Below, piece after piece: positions 7,941-18,413 of a DNA stretch of 64,000 nucleotides (position 1 is the stretch's first letter; each line of letters begins with the position of its first letter). Below the pieces are notes generated by a model, which worked only from the letters and a program-made list of their open reading frames with translations, was not told the origin of the DNA and searched no databases. The stretch is from positions 930,001-994,000 of the forward strand of contig NZ_JADBGF010000001.1 in NCBI RefSeq assembly GCF_014873495.1. The letters run 5' to 3'. This stretch comes from Streptomyces stelliscabiei (GTDB lineage Bacteria > Actinomycetota > Actinomycetes > Streptomycetales > Streptomycetaceae). The position numbers were made by a program, and so were the translations under genes.

Positions 7941-8876
7941 ATGAGCACGTGGAAGCAGAGCCTGGACGCAGCAGGTGTGCGGGAGCCGGAGTCGCGGCGG
8001 GACTACGACCGACAGCGGGACCTGGTGGCGCGTGCCCGGCGCACCTCCTACCTCGCCGCCCGGTTGCTGTTGCCGCGGGCGCTGTTGCCGCACGTCGTGG
8101 CGGCGACGGCGATGATGCACCACAGCGACGACCTCTTGGACACCGGCCCGAAGCAGTCGCGGGTCTCGGCGTGGGCGTCGTGGGAGCGGGAGGTGCGTGA
8201 GGCGCTGGAGACGGGAGTGAGCACCGATCCCTTGATCCGCGCGCTGCTGAACAGTGCGGCGGCCCGTCCGGAACTGCGCGTGGCGGTGGAGCGGTATCTG
8301 GACACCGCGACCGTGGATCTGGAGTTCACCGGTTTCACCACCGAGGCCGACTACCAGGCCTATGTGGACGCCTACTCGCTGCCCGCGTTCATGCTGGTCG
8401 CGTCGCTGCTGGGCCCCGAGGGCGACGACGGCCGGTTCCGCGCGGCCTGCCGGACGCTTATGGAGGGCAGCCAGCGGCTGGACTTCGTCAACGACCTGGC
8501 CGAGGACCTCCCGGAAGGACGCCTGGGCATCCCGGCGGAGACGCTGAAGCGCTTCTCGGTCACGGCGGAGGATCTCGCGGAGGGCCGCGAGTCGTCGGGC
8601 GTACGGGAGTTGGTGGAGGATCAGATCGAGGCGGCCCGTGTCCGCCTGCGGGCGGCGAGGGCTCTGCCGGTGCTCACGCAGGGCCCCGGTGGAGTGCTGC
8701 TACGGACGGTCATCGACATCGAACTGCTCACCGCTGACGCGGCGTTCGCGCGAGGTGCGAGGCTGCTGCGCGGCTCGGCGTCCCCGCCCGTGCCGGCCAC
8801 GGCACGGACGCTGCTGGGAGCGCGACGCGAAGCCCGGGGCATGCGCGGGCCCCGGGGTACGCTCGGAGCCCGGTAG
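7941..8876 (+). CDS. Squalene/phytoene synthase-family protein
   Basis: A 311-residue trans-isoprenyl diphosphate synthase of the head-to-head type. The two Mg-diphosphate motifs are DDLLDT (about 70) and DFVNDLAED (about 187), and the YLAARLLLPR segment matches family helix B. Such enzymes join two C15 or C20 prenyl diphosphates to squalene or phytoene. The gene stands alone, with no phytoene desaturase, lycopene cyclase, HpnD/HpnE or other terpene gene beside it. The first motif is present but the flanks diverge from housekeeping CrtB/HpnC, so the substrate is uncertain. Transcription is probably leaderless. Confidence 0.8.
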   Translation: MSTWKQSLDAAGVREPESRRDYDRQRDLVARARRTSYLAARLLLPRALLPHVVAATAMMHHSDDLLDTGPKQSRVSAWASWEREVREALETGVSTDPLIRALLNSAAARPELRVAVERYLDTATVDLEFTGFTTEADYQAYVDAYSLPAFMLVASLLGPEGDDGRFRAACRTLMEGSQRLDFVNDLAEDLPEGRLGIPAETLKRFSVTAEDLAEGRESSGVRELVEDQIEAARVRLRAARALPVLTQGPGGVLLRTVIDIELLTADAAFARGARLLRGSASPPVPATARTLLGARREARGMRGPRGTLGAR

Positions 8877-9011
8877 GACCCGCGCTGGGCGGTGGTGTCG
8901 CGGCGGCATGGCGACGGCGGCGCCGAAGCCGTCCGCCTGGAGGAGTACGACTCACCCCCTGGAGCAGGCAGAATCCCGGCGGCCGGCGGCGCCTGTGCCA
9001 GCCTGAGTGAC

Positions 9012-9665
9012 ATGACGGTGCGTCAAGTCTCCACGTGCCTGCAGTTGACCAGCCCGGAGGAGACCACCCCGGGGCTCAGAGAGCAGATCGCCGACTGCTG
9101 GGAGGCCGTGGCGAACGCCGGTGGCGCGGTCCTCGCGACCGAGTTCCCTCCTCTTCCGGTGAGCGCCCACGACGTCGCACCCGTGGTCGACTCACTCGTC
9201 CACGAGCTGCATCCCGCGCGCGGCAGACTGCTCGTCGCTGTCGTCGGGGACTCGCTCGCCGGCTGGCTCATCGTCCGCCGGGAGCCGCATCCGCTCGGCG
9301 CGCACTGCGGCACCGTCAACCATGTCCAGACCCATCCGCGCTTCCGCGGCCGGTGCATCGGCGTCGCGCCGATGCACCGCGTCCACGGCATCGCCCGGGA
9401 CGAGATGGGCCCGGAGCGGCTCTCCCTGTCCACCCGGGGCGGCGCCTCCCTCGCCGAGGACTGGGACTCCTGGTGGTCCGGCGCGGCCGGCGACCCGGAG
9501 CTGGCACCCTTCCTCACGCGTGGCGACGACGGCGCACGTCCCCGCTGCGAGGGCAACGATCTGACTCTGTCCGGCCATGTCGCGCTGTTGCGCGAGGCGG
9601 GCTTCGAGCACGTCGGAGCGGTCTGGCAGGTGGGTCCCAGCCACGTTCTGGCCGCCGTGCGGTGA
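9012..9665 (+). CDS. Chimeric protein: GNAT-like N-terminus joined to a methyltransferase tail
   Basis: A 217-residue protein. Residues 1-145 resemble a GNAT acetyltransferase (LLVAVVGDSLAGWLIVRR, then VQTHPRFRGRCIGVAP, where the acetyl-CoA loop is altered from the usual GRGIG). Residues from about 147 (LAEDWDSWWSGAAGDPELAPFL, then LTLSGHVALLREAGFEHVGAVWQ...VLAAVR) resemble the last 70 residues of class I SAM-dependent methyltransferases of the trans-aconitate type, without any SAM-binding region. This looks like a deletion fusion of two genes. Function is doubtful. ATG 9012 starts at the family-like N-terminus, but no strong ribosome site is seen. Confidence 0.65.
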   Translation: MTVRQVSTCLQLTSPEETTPGLREQIADCWEAVANAGGAVLATEFPPLPVSAHDVAPVVDSLVHELHPARGRLLVAVVGDSLAGWLIVRREPHPLGAHCGTVNHVQTHPRFRGRCIGVAPMHRVHGIARDEMGPERLSLSTRGGASLAEDWDSWWSGAAGDPELAPFLTRGDDGARPRCEGNDLTLSGHVALLREAGFEHVGAVWQVGPSHVLAAVR

Positions 9666-9682
9666 GCCGCGCGGGGCCGGAG

Positions 9683-10333
9683 TCAGGAGCGTGTCCCGCC
9701 CGGCGGCTCCTCGTTCTCCGTCGTCGCGCGCCCCAGGTAGGTCACCGGGCCGGGGTCCGGGACCGCTATCCCGTGAAAGCCCATGCGGTCGTAGAAGGCA
9801 CGGGCCGGTGTGTTGGCGGTGACCATGGAGAGATGGACGGCCGGCACCCCTCGGGCGCGCAGGGCCCGCAGGAACGTGCGCAGCAGGGCCCGGCCGTGGC
9901 CCCGGCCCTGCTGGGCGGGAAGGATGTCGATGTGCAAGTGGGCCGGATACGGGGCGAGTTCGGGCAGGACCATGCGTTCGGGACGGTGCAGCAGCTCGGC
10001 GATCACCTCGTCGGGGGTGGTGGGAGGACCGAGGGGCGCCGGGAAGCGCTCGGCGACCAGGGGGAGCCACTGCGCGCGGAAGGCGTCCACGAAGGCGGGG
10101 GTGTCCGCGGTGCCGAGGATGTAGCCGACGGCCCGCCCGCGGCCGTCGTCCAGCACGAAGGTCAGTTCCGGTTCCAGATGGGCGTACGGCGTGGCGAAGG
10201 TCGCCGGGAAGACGTCGGGGTCCGAGTGGAAGGGCCGGCTGTCGCCGCCGTTGTGGGCGGTACGGATACAGATCTCGTGGAGGGCGTCGGCGTCCCCGGG
10301 GCGGTACGGGCGTACGGCGGGAGGCGAGGTCAT
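9683..10333 (-). CDS. GNAT N-acetyltransferase
   Basis: A 216-residue acetyltransferase with the acetyl-CoA-binding motif A in HIDILPAQQGRGHGRALLRTFLRALRARG (about 145-172) and the C-terminal segment ANTPARAFYDRMGFHGIAV. N-terminal residues VRPYRPGDADALHEICIRTAHNGGD match the subgroup related to the acetyltransferase-like domain of O-GlcNAcase. The acceptor substrate is unknown. ATG 10333 is chosen because the conserved domain begins 6 residues later. The gene converges on the GNAT/methyltransferase chimera, with 17 bp between the stops. Confidence 0.82.
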   Translation of the reverse strand: MTSPPAVRPYRPGDADALHEICIRTAHNGGDSRPFHSDPDVFPATFATPYAHLEPELTFVLDDGRGRAVGYILGTADTPAFVDAFRAQWLPLVAERFPAPLGPPTTPDEVIAELLHRPERMVLPELAPYPAHLHIDILPAQQGRGHGRALLRTFLRALRARGVPAVHLSMVTANTPARAFYDRMGFHGIAVPDPGPVTYLGRATTENEEPPGGTRS

Positions 10334-10447
10334 CGCAGCATCCTGCGCGGTGCGGGACGGTCCCGGCAACGGTCCGCCGGCGGCCGGTCGTGCGGCCCGC
10401 CCCTTCGGCACCCGCCGCGTACGACCTCGCCTCCCGCGCGACCGGGC

Positions 10448-12199
<1,752 letters not shown>

Positions 12200-12433
12200 T
12201 CAGTCGCTCAGGCGTCGGTGCAGAAGCCGCTTGCCGAGGTCGGCGCCCTTGCGGCTGTCGGCCTGTGCCTTGCGGAACAGCTCGGCCACCTCGGTGTCCT
12301 TCTCCCACTCCGCGTCCTCGATGTACGTCTCCAGGCGCAGCGCGTTGTTCAGACAGGCCTCGACGGACCAGATCAGGTTGTAGTCCTTGTCGGCGGTACC
12401 GGTCACTCGGCCGGCCTCGGTGGGGCTGGTCAC
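12200..12433 (-). CDS. Small conserved protein of unknown function
   Basis: A 77-residue acidic-basic protein, probably all-helical (DKDYNLIWSVEACLNNALRLETYI, then EKDTEVAELFRKAQADSRKGADLGKRLLHRRL). I recognise no named domain. GTG 12433 is chosen because AGGAGGAGAAC lies directly upstream. The longer reading to 12592 runs through the promoter region. A candidate SigB-type promoter lies about 70 nt upstream. The gene is divergent from the carboxylate-amine ligase gene and sits before the stress island, so a stress-related role is possible but not shown. Confidence 0.65.
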   Translation of the reverse strand: MTSPTEAGRVTGTADKDYNLIWSVEACLNNALRLETYIEDAEWEKDTEVAELFRKAQADSRKGADLGKRLLHRRLSD

Positions 12434-12500
12434 GTTCTCCTCCTGTCGCGGCGGACAGGGCGCCGTGCCTGCCCGGCACGACCCCAGAAGCTCCGCCCGG

Positions 12501-12525
12501 GTACCCGTGGCGACACCGCGTACAC
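12501..12525 (-). promoter_or_regulatory. Candidate SigB-type promoter of the small gene
   Basis: On the minus strand, GTGT (12525-12522), 15 nt, then GGGTAC (12506-12501) fits the GNNT-N14-16-GGGTAY pattern reported for SigB-type promoters of Streptomyces. The expected leader to GTG 12433 is about 60 nt. Confidence 0.4.
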
Positions 12526-12615
12526 GGATCCGGCCCGGACGTCGGCCGGTGAGGTGTTCCGCCGTCGTCCGAGGGCACACGGCTGTCACCACCTAGCGCG
12601 AAAGGGCCTGATGAC

Positions 12616-13704
12616 GTGCGTACCGTCGGAGTGGAAGAGGAACTCCTGCTGGTCGACCCCGAGACCGGCGAGCCGCGGGCACAGGCCGCGGCGGTGCTCG
12701 CGCGGGCCGCGCAGGAGGGCACCGGCCAGGACGTGTTCGAGAAGGAGCTGCACGACGAGCAGGTGGAGTTCGCCACCCATCCGCAGTCGTCGATGGCCGA
12801 TCTGGGGGCCGAGATCATCCGCTGCCGCAAGGACGCGGCGCGCCATGCGGAGGGGCTCGGCAGCGCGGTCGTGGCGCTGGCCTCGTCGCCGTTGCCGGTG
12901 AGCCCGACGATCACCATGAACAGCCGGTATCTGTGGATGGCGCGGGAGTTCGGTCTGCCCACCCAGGTGCAGCTCGTGTGCGGCTGCCATGTCCATGTGT
13001 CGGTCGAGTCCGACGAGGAGGGCGTCGCCGTCCTGGACCGTATGCGGCCGTGGTTGTCGGTCCTGACGGCCCTGAGCGCGAACTCCCCGTTCTGGCAGGG
13101 CCGCGACAGCCGGTACGCCAGCTACCGCACCCAGGTGTGGGACATGTGGCCGATGGCCGGGCCCGCCGACCTCTTCGGTTCGGCGGAGCGATACCACCGG
13201 TGCGTCGAGGATCTGATCTCCACGGAGGTCGTACGCGACCGGGGAATGATCTACTTCGACGCTCGGCTCTCCCAGCGGTACCCGACCGTCGAGATCCGGG
13301 TCGCGGACGTCTGTCTGCACCCCGACACCGCGGTCCTGATCGCGACCCTCGCCCGGGGGCTCGTGGAGACCGCGGCCCGCGAGTGGCGGGCCGGTCAGGA
13401 ACCTCTCCCGCACAGTGCCGGGCTGCTGCGGCTGGCCGCCTGGCGGGCCGCCCGCTCCGGTATGTCGGAGACCCTCCTGGACCCCGCGACGATGCGGCCC
13501 CGGCCCGCCGCCGAGGTGATCCACGCGCTCCTCGACCATGTCGAGGAGGCCCTCGTCGACCACGGTGACGCCGAGTCGGCCCGCGCGTCCGTCGCGGAGT
13601 TGATGGCGCGCGGCAACGGGGCCCGGGTGCAGCGTGAGGTGATGGAGCGCACGGGGAGCCTGCGCGAGGTCGTCTCGGCGTGCGTACGGCACACCCAAGC
13701 CTGA
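12616..13704 (+). CDS. Carboxylate-amine ligase, YbdK/GCS2 family
   Basis: A 362-residue member of the glutamate-cysteine ligase type 2 family. It opens with TVGVEEELLLVDPETGEP, the glutamate- and metal-binding segment, followed by FEKELHDEQVEFATHP, a GCHVHVSV segment and the late RYPTVEIRVADVC strand. Family members form gamma-glutamyl or similar amide bonds using ATP. In actinomycetes, which use mycothiol, the true product is unknown. GTG 12616 is the only start that leaves the VGVEEEL motif at the N-terminus. The gene is followed by a hairpin at 13692-13721. Confidence 0.85.
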   Translation: MRTVGVEEELLLVDPETGEPRAQAAAVLARAAQEGTGQDVFEKELHDEQVEFATHPQSSMADLGAEIIRCRKDAARHAEGLGSAVVALASSPLPVSPTITMNSRYLWMAREFGLPTQVQLVCGCHVHVSVESDEEGVAVLDRMRPWLSVLTALSANSPFWQGRDSRYASYRTQVWDMWPMAGPADLFGSAERYHRCVEDLISTEVVRDRGMIYFDARLSQRYPTVEIRVADVCLHPDTAVLIATLARGLVETAAREWRAGQEPLPHSAGLLRLAAWRAARSGMSETLLDPATMRPRPAAEVIHALLDHVEEALVDHGDAESARASVAELMARGNGARVQREVMERTGSLREVVSACVRHTQA

Positions 13705-13721
13705 GGTGGCAGGCCTGGGTG
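13692..13721 (+). terminator. Hairpin overlapping the ligase stop codon
   Basis: CACCCAaGCCTG and CAGGCcTGGGTG pair with one mismatch around a 6-nt loop. The hairpin includes the TGA stop of the ligase gene. Confidence 0.5.
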
Positions 13722-13820
13722 ACGGGGCCGTCGCCCACGGCCTGCCGCACACCGCACACACCGCGCACCGCCGCGACAGCCGTCGGCGGGGCCTTTGACC
13801 TGCTGTCTGGGACCTTTTGC

Positions 13821-13846
13821 GCGTAGGGGGCCGGGGAGCGGGGTAC
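13821..13846 (+). promoter_or_regulatory. Candidate SigB-type promoter of the PAS-GAF-PP2C gene
   Basis: GCGT, 16 nt, then GGGTAC (13841-13846) fits the GNNT-N14-16-GGGTAY pattern, 80 nt before the start codon at 13927. Confidence 0.4.
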
Positions 13847-13926
13847 TGCGTGAGGCACGCAGGACGGACACGCCCGCCGAGGCGTACTACAGTCCCGTCC
13901 ACGACCGGAGCAGGAGGAGCCCGAAC

Positions 13927-15654
13927 ATGAGCGCGTCGAGTCCGGATCACGTCGGCCGGCAGCCGCCCGGCCCGGCTGTGCGGTCCCCGGACGGGCTGCC
14001 CGATCTCTCGGACGCGGGCATGTATCTGGTGCACGACAACGGCTCCATCGTCTCGGTGAACGCCCGCGCGGAGGAACTTCTCGGCCGCACGGCCGCCGAA
14101 CTCGTCGGCCATGACGCCCACGACCTGCTGCACCGCGACCACCTCGGACAGACGATGACCCGGTCGTCGTGCACGATGATGCGGGTGCTCCTCAGCGGCC
14201 GTACGGGCGGCGGGGACCGCGAGTGGTTCGAGCGCGGCGACGGCACACTGCTGCCGGTGACCTGGCTGGTGACCCCGTGCCGGCTCGACGACGGGGCGGC
14301 CGGCGTCGCCGTCCTCTTCTACGAGTCCGCCGCGGGGAACGAGTCGCTCCGGTCCGTCGATTCGACGACGCTGTCCCAGCTGGACCGGCTGGCGCTGCTC
14401 GCCGAGACGACGACCCGGCTGACCTCGACGCTGGACGCCGACGAGGCGATCGCGCGCCTGGTCCGGCTGGTCGTACCGCGGCTGGCGGACTGGGCCGTCG
14501 TGGACCTGATCACCGAGAGCGACGACGTCTGGCGGGACACGGTGGCGACCCACCACAACGGTGCCGTGGTGCGGCGCGAGGAGCTGGAGGGCCCGCTGCC
14601 GCCGGTGCACGAGGAGTCGTTCATGCCGCTGTCCCGGGCCCTGCGCGGGGCGGCGTCGGCCCTCGCCGGGCCGGAGACCTACCAGGGGCCGCCCGATTCC
14701 GGGATCACGGTCGCACAGCAGAAGCTGTTCCAGGTCACGGGTCTGCGCTCGGCGGCGATCGCGCCCATCCGCGGGCCGCGCGCGGTGCTCGGCGCCCTCA
14801 CCCTGGGCCTCAGCGACCGGCCGGGTTCCTTCACCGACACCGAGCTGTCCCTGCTGGAGGACATCGCACGCCGGGCCGGGCTGGCACTGGAGAACGCGCG
14901 CCTGTACCAGCGCCAGCGGCACATCGCGGAGACCATGCAGCGCCATCTGCTGCCCCAGATGCCGGAGGTTCCGGGCCTGAAGATGGCCGCCCGCTACGAG
15001 TCGGCGTCGGAGTCCTCCCAGGTCGGCGGCGACTGGTACGACGTGTTCTCGTTGTCGGACGGTGCCACGGCGGTGGCCATCGGCGACGTCGTCGGGCACA
15101 ACATCGACGCGGCCGCGGGCATGGCGCAGGTCCGCAACATGCTCCGGGCCTACGCCTGGGCCCTGCACGAGCCGCCGAGCATCATCGTGGAACGGCTGGA
15201 CCAGGCCGTGGTGAACGTGGCCGAGGCGTCCATGGCCACCCTGATCTTCGGCCGCGTGGAGCGCGACGACGAGGACTGGACCCTGCGGTGGACCAACGCC
15301 GGGCATCCGCCGCCGCTGCTGATCACGCACGACGGCCGGTCCCGGTTCCTGGACGAGGAACACGACCACCTGCTCGGCACGGGCCTGGTCCGGGCGCGCT
15401 CCGACACCCTCACGCGGCTGCCGCCGCTGTCCACGCTCGTGCTGTACACGGACGGTCTGATCGAGTCGCCGGGGCAGACGCTCGACCGGGGCCTGGCCCG
15501 GCTGCGCCAGCATGCCGCGGCCCTCGCCCACCGGCCCCTGCACGTCTTCTGCGACCTGCTGCTGGAGCGCGCCCGTCCCGTCGACAACGACGACGACGTG
15601 GCCCTGCTTGTCCTGCGGACACCGGACGGGGGCGGTGAGACCGGTGACCTCTAG
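13927..15654 (+). CDS. PAS-GAF-PP2C (SpoIIE/RsbU-type) phosphatase
   Basis: A 575-residue modular sensor phosphatase. A PAS domain (about 25-135, MYLVHDNGSIVSVNARAEELLGRTAAELVG) and a GAF domain (about 165-330) precede a SpoIIE-type PP2C domain (about 345-565). The metal-binding Asp residues are in GGDWYDVF, IGDVVGHN, LYTDGLIE and DNDDDVALL. Such enzymes dephosphorylate STAS anti-anti-sigma factors and so free SigB-type sigma factors. ATG 13927 follows an AGGAGGA ribosome site. The VGHN of the second motif replaces the usual VxGHG, so one glycine is lost but the Asp is kept. The neighbouring ATPase, sigma and STAS genes make a role in the stress cascade very likely. Confidence 0.9.
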   Translation: MSASSPDHVGRQPPGPAVRSPDGLPDLSDAGMYLVHDNGSIVSVNARAEELLGRTAAELVGHDAHDLLHRDHLGQTMTRSSCTMMRVLLSGRTGGGDREWFERGDGTLLPVTWLVTPCRLDDGAAGVAVLFYESAAGNESLRSVDSTTLSQLDRLALLAETTTRLTSTLDADEAIARLVRLVVPRLADWAVVDLITESDDVWRDTVATHHNGAVVRREELEGPLPPVHEESFMPLSRALRGAASALAGPETYQGPPDSGITVAQQKLFQVTGLRSAAIAPIRGPRAVLGALTLGLSDRPGSFTDTELSLLEDIARRAGLALENARLYQRQRHIAETMQRHLLPQMPEVPGLKMAARYESASESSQVGGDWYDVFSLSDGATAVAIGDVVGHNIDAAAGMAQVRNMLRAYAWALHEPPSIIVERLDQAVVNVAEASMATLIFGRVERDDEDWTLRWTNAGHPPPLLITHDGRSRFLDEEHDHLLGTGLVRARSDTLTRLPPLSTLVLYTDGLIESPGQTLDRGLARLRQHAAALAHRPLHVFCDLLLERARPVDNDDDVALLVLRTPDGGGETGDL

Positions 15655-15818
15655 TGCGCCGACGCTCACCATGGGCACCGGAGAGCCACTCTCTTCCCCA
15701 AGGCCCCACACATCCCTACGCTTTCGCACGCGTAGCCACTCCACCCACGGGAAACACGAGCGTCGGAGGGGGACGAGACATCACGTCCGCCTCAAGAAGC
15801 CGAGCGGGGGAAGACAAG

Positions 15819-16253
15819 TTGGCAACAGAGTCACGTAGGGAAGACAAACTGCCTGCCGAGGAGATCTACGACGGACACGCCGCCTTCGACGGAGAGTTGG
15901 GCGACGTGACGGGCGCCCGTACGGCCGCCGAAGGGTTCCTGGGCGTTCTCTCCCGCACCTCGCCGCCGGTGGCGGTCGAGCACTGGGACGACATCCTGCT
16001 GGTGGTCACGGAGCTGGCCGCCAACGCGGTGCAGTACGCACCTGGGCGCTTCGAGCTGACGATGCGCCGCACCATCGACGGGGTCCATGTGACGCTCGGG
16101 GACACGAGCACGACGTCGCCGGCGCCGCGCCCCTTCAGTCCCAGCAAGGGCGGCGGCGGTATCGGCTGGTATCTGATCCACACACTGTGCGACGAGGTGA
16201 GCGTGGTGGTGCACGAGCACGGCAAGGACGTGCACGTCTTCCTGCCCTGGTGA
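15819..16253 (+). CDS. Anti-sigma-type ATP-binding protein (HATPase_c)
   Basis: A 144-residue GHKL ATPase-domain protein like RsbW or RsbT. The N box is VVTELAANAVQYAP (about 66-79) and a glycine-rich box is GGGGIGWYLIHTLCDEV. The protein probably binds a sigma factor or a STAS partner and can phosphorylate a Ser on the latter. TTG 15819 is chosen because GGGGGAAG sits 7 nt upstream. The frame is open further upstream, but that part overlaps the end of the phosphatase gene region and looks non-coding. It follows the PAS-GAF-PP2C gene by 164 bp. Confidence 0.78.
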   Translation: MATESRREDKLPAEEIYDGHAAFDGELGDVTGARTAAEGFLGVLSRTSPPVAVEHWDDILLVVTELAANAVQYAPGRFELTMRRTIDGVHVTLGDTSTTSPAPRPFSPSKGGGGIGWYLIHTLCDEVSVVVHEHGKDVHVFLPW

Positions 16254-16320
16254 GGCGGCGCGAGAAGGACACGCGAAGAGGCCAGAGGGAGAGGACAGGG
16301 AACATGGGCGAGGTGCCGCG

Positions 16321-16785
16321 TCAGGTCAGCGGCACCAGCACACTGATCGTCTTGCCGCCGGCCGCGGGGCACTCGACGCGGACCTCGCGGGACAGCCGGT
16401 TGATCAGCGGCCATCCGTAGCCGTTGCCCTCGTGGACACGCGGCAGCGCGCCGTGCCCGTGGAGGTCCACGGGCACGGCGGCGCTGTTGTCCCGCACGCT
16501 CAGCCACACCCCCTCAGGGGTGAGGCCGACGTCGAAACCGGCGATCCCGCCGCCGTGCCGGACCGCGTTCGTGACCAGTTCCGACACGACGAGCAGGAGA
16601 TCGATCATGGCCGCCTCGGTCGGCGGCCCGGACGGGGAACGCCACCGCTCCCCCACGAACGCCCGCACATGGCGGCGGGCCGCCCCGGCGGTGGTGATCG
16701 CGACCGGGGGTCCCACCGGCCGGCCGGGCGGTTCCTCCGCGGGGCCGACGTCGTGGTCGGTGAGGCGGTGGCGCTCCCCCGGCAT
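16321..16785 (-). CDS. Anti-sigma-type ATP-binding protein (HATPase_c)
   Basis: A protein of about 154 residues with the GHKL fold. The N box is LLLVVSELVTNAVRHGGG, then VWLSVRDNSAAVPV, and the G box is EGNGYGWPLINRLSREV. These single-domain ATPases are common in Streptomyces as anti-sigma factors or partner-switch kinases. The start is uncertain: ATG 16785 is used, and a TTG at 16815 is possible. Neither has a clear ribosome site. The DUF5133 gene upstream ends 42 bp before this start, so the two are probably co-transcribed. Confidence 0.75.
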   Translation of the reverse strand: MPGERHRLTDHDVGPAEEPPGRPVGPPVAITTAGAARRHVRAFVGERWRSPSGPPTEAAMIDLLLVVSELVTNAVRHGGGIAGFDVGLTPEGVWLSVRDNSAAVPVDLHGHGALPRVHEGNGYGWPLINRLSREVRVECPAAGGKTISVLVPLT

Positions 16786-16827
16786 CACGGGACGTGCGGG
16801 GTCGACGACTCGCAAGGGCCCGGCTGG

Positions 16828-17130
16828 TCACTGTTCATGCAGCGCCGCGTACCCGCTCGCGCGCGAACCATGGCTGTCGGCTTCCGGGGAGAGGATCACC
16901 CGCTTCCCGCACAACTCCGCCGTCGCGGTGGCCTGGGCCGCGGCGAGCTGCCTGCGTGCCACTTCGAGGGCCTGGCGTATGTCGCGGGTGCCCGTGGACA
17001 CGCACAGCGTGTAGGCCAGGTCCTGCGTGCGCCGCGTGGCCTGGGGATCGCTCTGCTCACCCTCGTGTGCCGCCAGTGACTCGTACTCCTCGACGAGCCT
17101 GCGCAGGGTCGCGGGGTGGGGCATCAGCAT
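16828..17130 (-). CDS. DUF5133-type small protein
   Basis: A 100-residue protein starting MLMPHPATLRRLVEEYESLAAHEG and containing TQDLAYTLCVSTGTRDIRQALEVA, which I recognise as the DUF5133 family of Streptomyces. Function is unknown. The composition is helical with no membrane segment. ATG 17130 follows an AGGAGCG ribosome site. It lies between a SigB-group sigma factor gene and an anti-sigma-type ATPase gene on the same strand, so a link to partner switching is plausible but unproven. Confidence 0.75.
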   Translation of the reverse strand: MLMPHPATLRRLVEEYESLAAHEGEQSDPQATRRTQDLAYTLCVSTGTRDIRQALEVARRQLAAAQATATAELCGKRVILSPEADSHGSRASGYAALHEQ

Positions 17131-17188
17131 CTGTTTCGCTCCTGGGTGATCCGATGACGGCAGGGGGACACGGGTGGGGCGGCGAGGG

Positions 17189-18028
17189 TCAGGAAGACGG
17201 CGTGGTGCGGCCGAGGGCCTCCTCACGGACGCGGGCGCAGCTGCGGCTGATGAGGCGGGAGACATGCATCTGCGAGATGCCCAGGCGATCGGCGATACGG
17301 TTCTGCGTCATGTCCTCGAAGAAGCGCATGTAGAGGATGGCGCGCTCGCGCTCGGGCAGTCGGCGCAGGCCCTGCTTGACCGCCTCGCGGTCCACCACCA
17401 CGTCGTACGCGGCGTCCGGTGCGCCGAGGGTGTCGGCGAGGTTGTAGCCGTCGTCGCCGGAGGACATCTCGGCGTCCAGCGACAGGGCGCTGAAGCTGTC
17501 GAGCGCCTCCATCCCCGCGTGGACCTCCTCCTCCGTGAGTCCCGCCAGGGCGGCGATGTCGGCGACCGAGGGCTCGGTGGCGCCGCCGGAGGTCTGGCTG
17601 AGTTCGCGGCGCGCCACCCGTACCTTGTTGCGGAGGTCCTGGACCCGCCGGGGGACGCGCAGCGTCCACATCCGGTCGCGGAAGTGCCTCTTGATCTCGC
17701 CGGTGATGGTGGGCACGGCGTAGCTCTCGAACGCCCCCCGCTCGGGCTCGTAGCGGTCCACCGCCTTGACCAGGCCCATCGCGGCGACCTGGCGCAGGTC
17801 CTCCAGCGACTCGCCGCGGTTGCGGAAGCGGCTCGCGATGCGGTGGGCCATGGGCAGCCAGGCGCGGACGAGTTCGTCCCGGACGTGGTCGCGTTCCGGC
17901 CCCGGGTCCATGGCGGCGAGCCGGGCGAAGGCGGTGGCGGTGTCGGGGGCGTCGTCGTGCGTCCTCCTGTCGGGCGTACCGGGACGTACGGGGGTGCCTG
18001 AACCGTTTGCGGACACATTGACCAGCAT
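17189..18028 (-). CDS. SigB/SigF-group RNA polymerase sigma factor
   Basis: A 279-residue group 3 sigma factor with regions 2, 3 and 4. Region 2 has the core-binding segment SLEDLRQVAAMGLVKAVDRYEP and the -10-reading ESYAVPTITGEIKRHFRDRMW. Region 3 follows (VADIAALAGLTEEEV). Region 4 has the -35-reading HTH (MTQNRIADRLGISQMHVSRLISRSC). It belongs to the general-stress and development family whose promoters read GNNT...GGGTAY. ATG 18028 follows AGGAGCG. It is divergent from a second sigma factor gene of the same group. Control is probably by one of the nearby ATPases. Confidence 0.9.
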   Translation of the reverse strand: MLVNVSANGSGTPVRPGTPDRRTHDDAPDTATAFARLAAMDPGPERDHVRDELVRAWLPMAHRIASRFRNRGESLEDLRQVAAMGLVKAVDRYEPERGAFESYAVPTITGEIKRHFRDRMWTLRVPRRVQDLRNKVRVARRELSQTSGGATEPSVADIAALAGLTEEEVHAGMEALDSFSALSLDAEMSSGDDGYNLADTLGAPDAAYDVVVDREAVKQGLRRLPERERAILYMRFFEDMTQNRIADRLGISQMHVSRLISRSCARVREEALGRTTPSS

Positions 18029-18413
18029 GGGAAATCGCTCCTGAACGACGCTTTCAGGGACTTCGCGGCGGGGAACGGTGAATGGGCGACCAAGTCCGTG
18101 CGCGGACGACCGCTCCCGCCGACCGACCTCCGATCCGGAGGCGTGGAACTCCGATTGCCCCGCGATTCCGTGGACAAACAACGGTTCGCGTATTCATGGT
18201 GACGCAGCGGCTCGGCTCCGGATCCGCCCGTCTCCGGGGCCGACGGCGACTTTTGGCCAGAGTGGGGAGCGACACGGCCCCTTTCGGGTCCGAGGGGGAC
18301 TGAGTCGCGGCTTTGGGGGCAAGCGTGGGTTGGCAACGAGGCTCTGGGCGAGAGGGGTGGACAGCATGGCAGCCGTGACGGCACTTACTACGGCCACGGC
18401 ACGGGGGAGGGTC
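18029..18413. other. Divergent upstream region of two sigma factor genes
   Basis: This 385-bp gap must hold both sigma-gene promoters. I saw no GGGTAY box in it, and no convincing small gene. Confidence 0.4.

Noticed and set aside
12586..15744. Leftward open frame of more than 1000 codons
   Set aside because: It lies antisense to the carboxylate-amine ligase and the PAS-GAF-PP2C gene. The composition is Arg/Gly/Pro-rich without domains.
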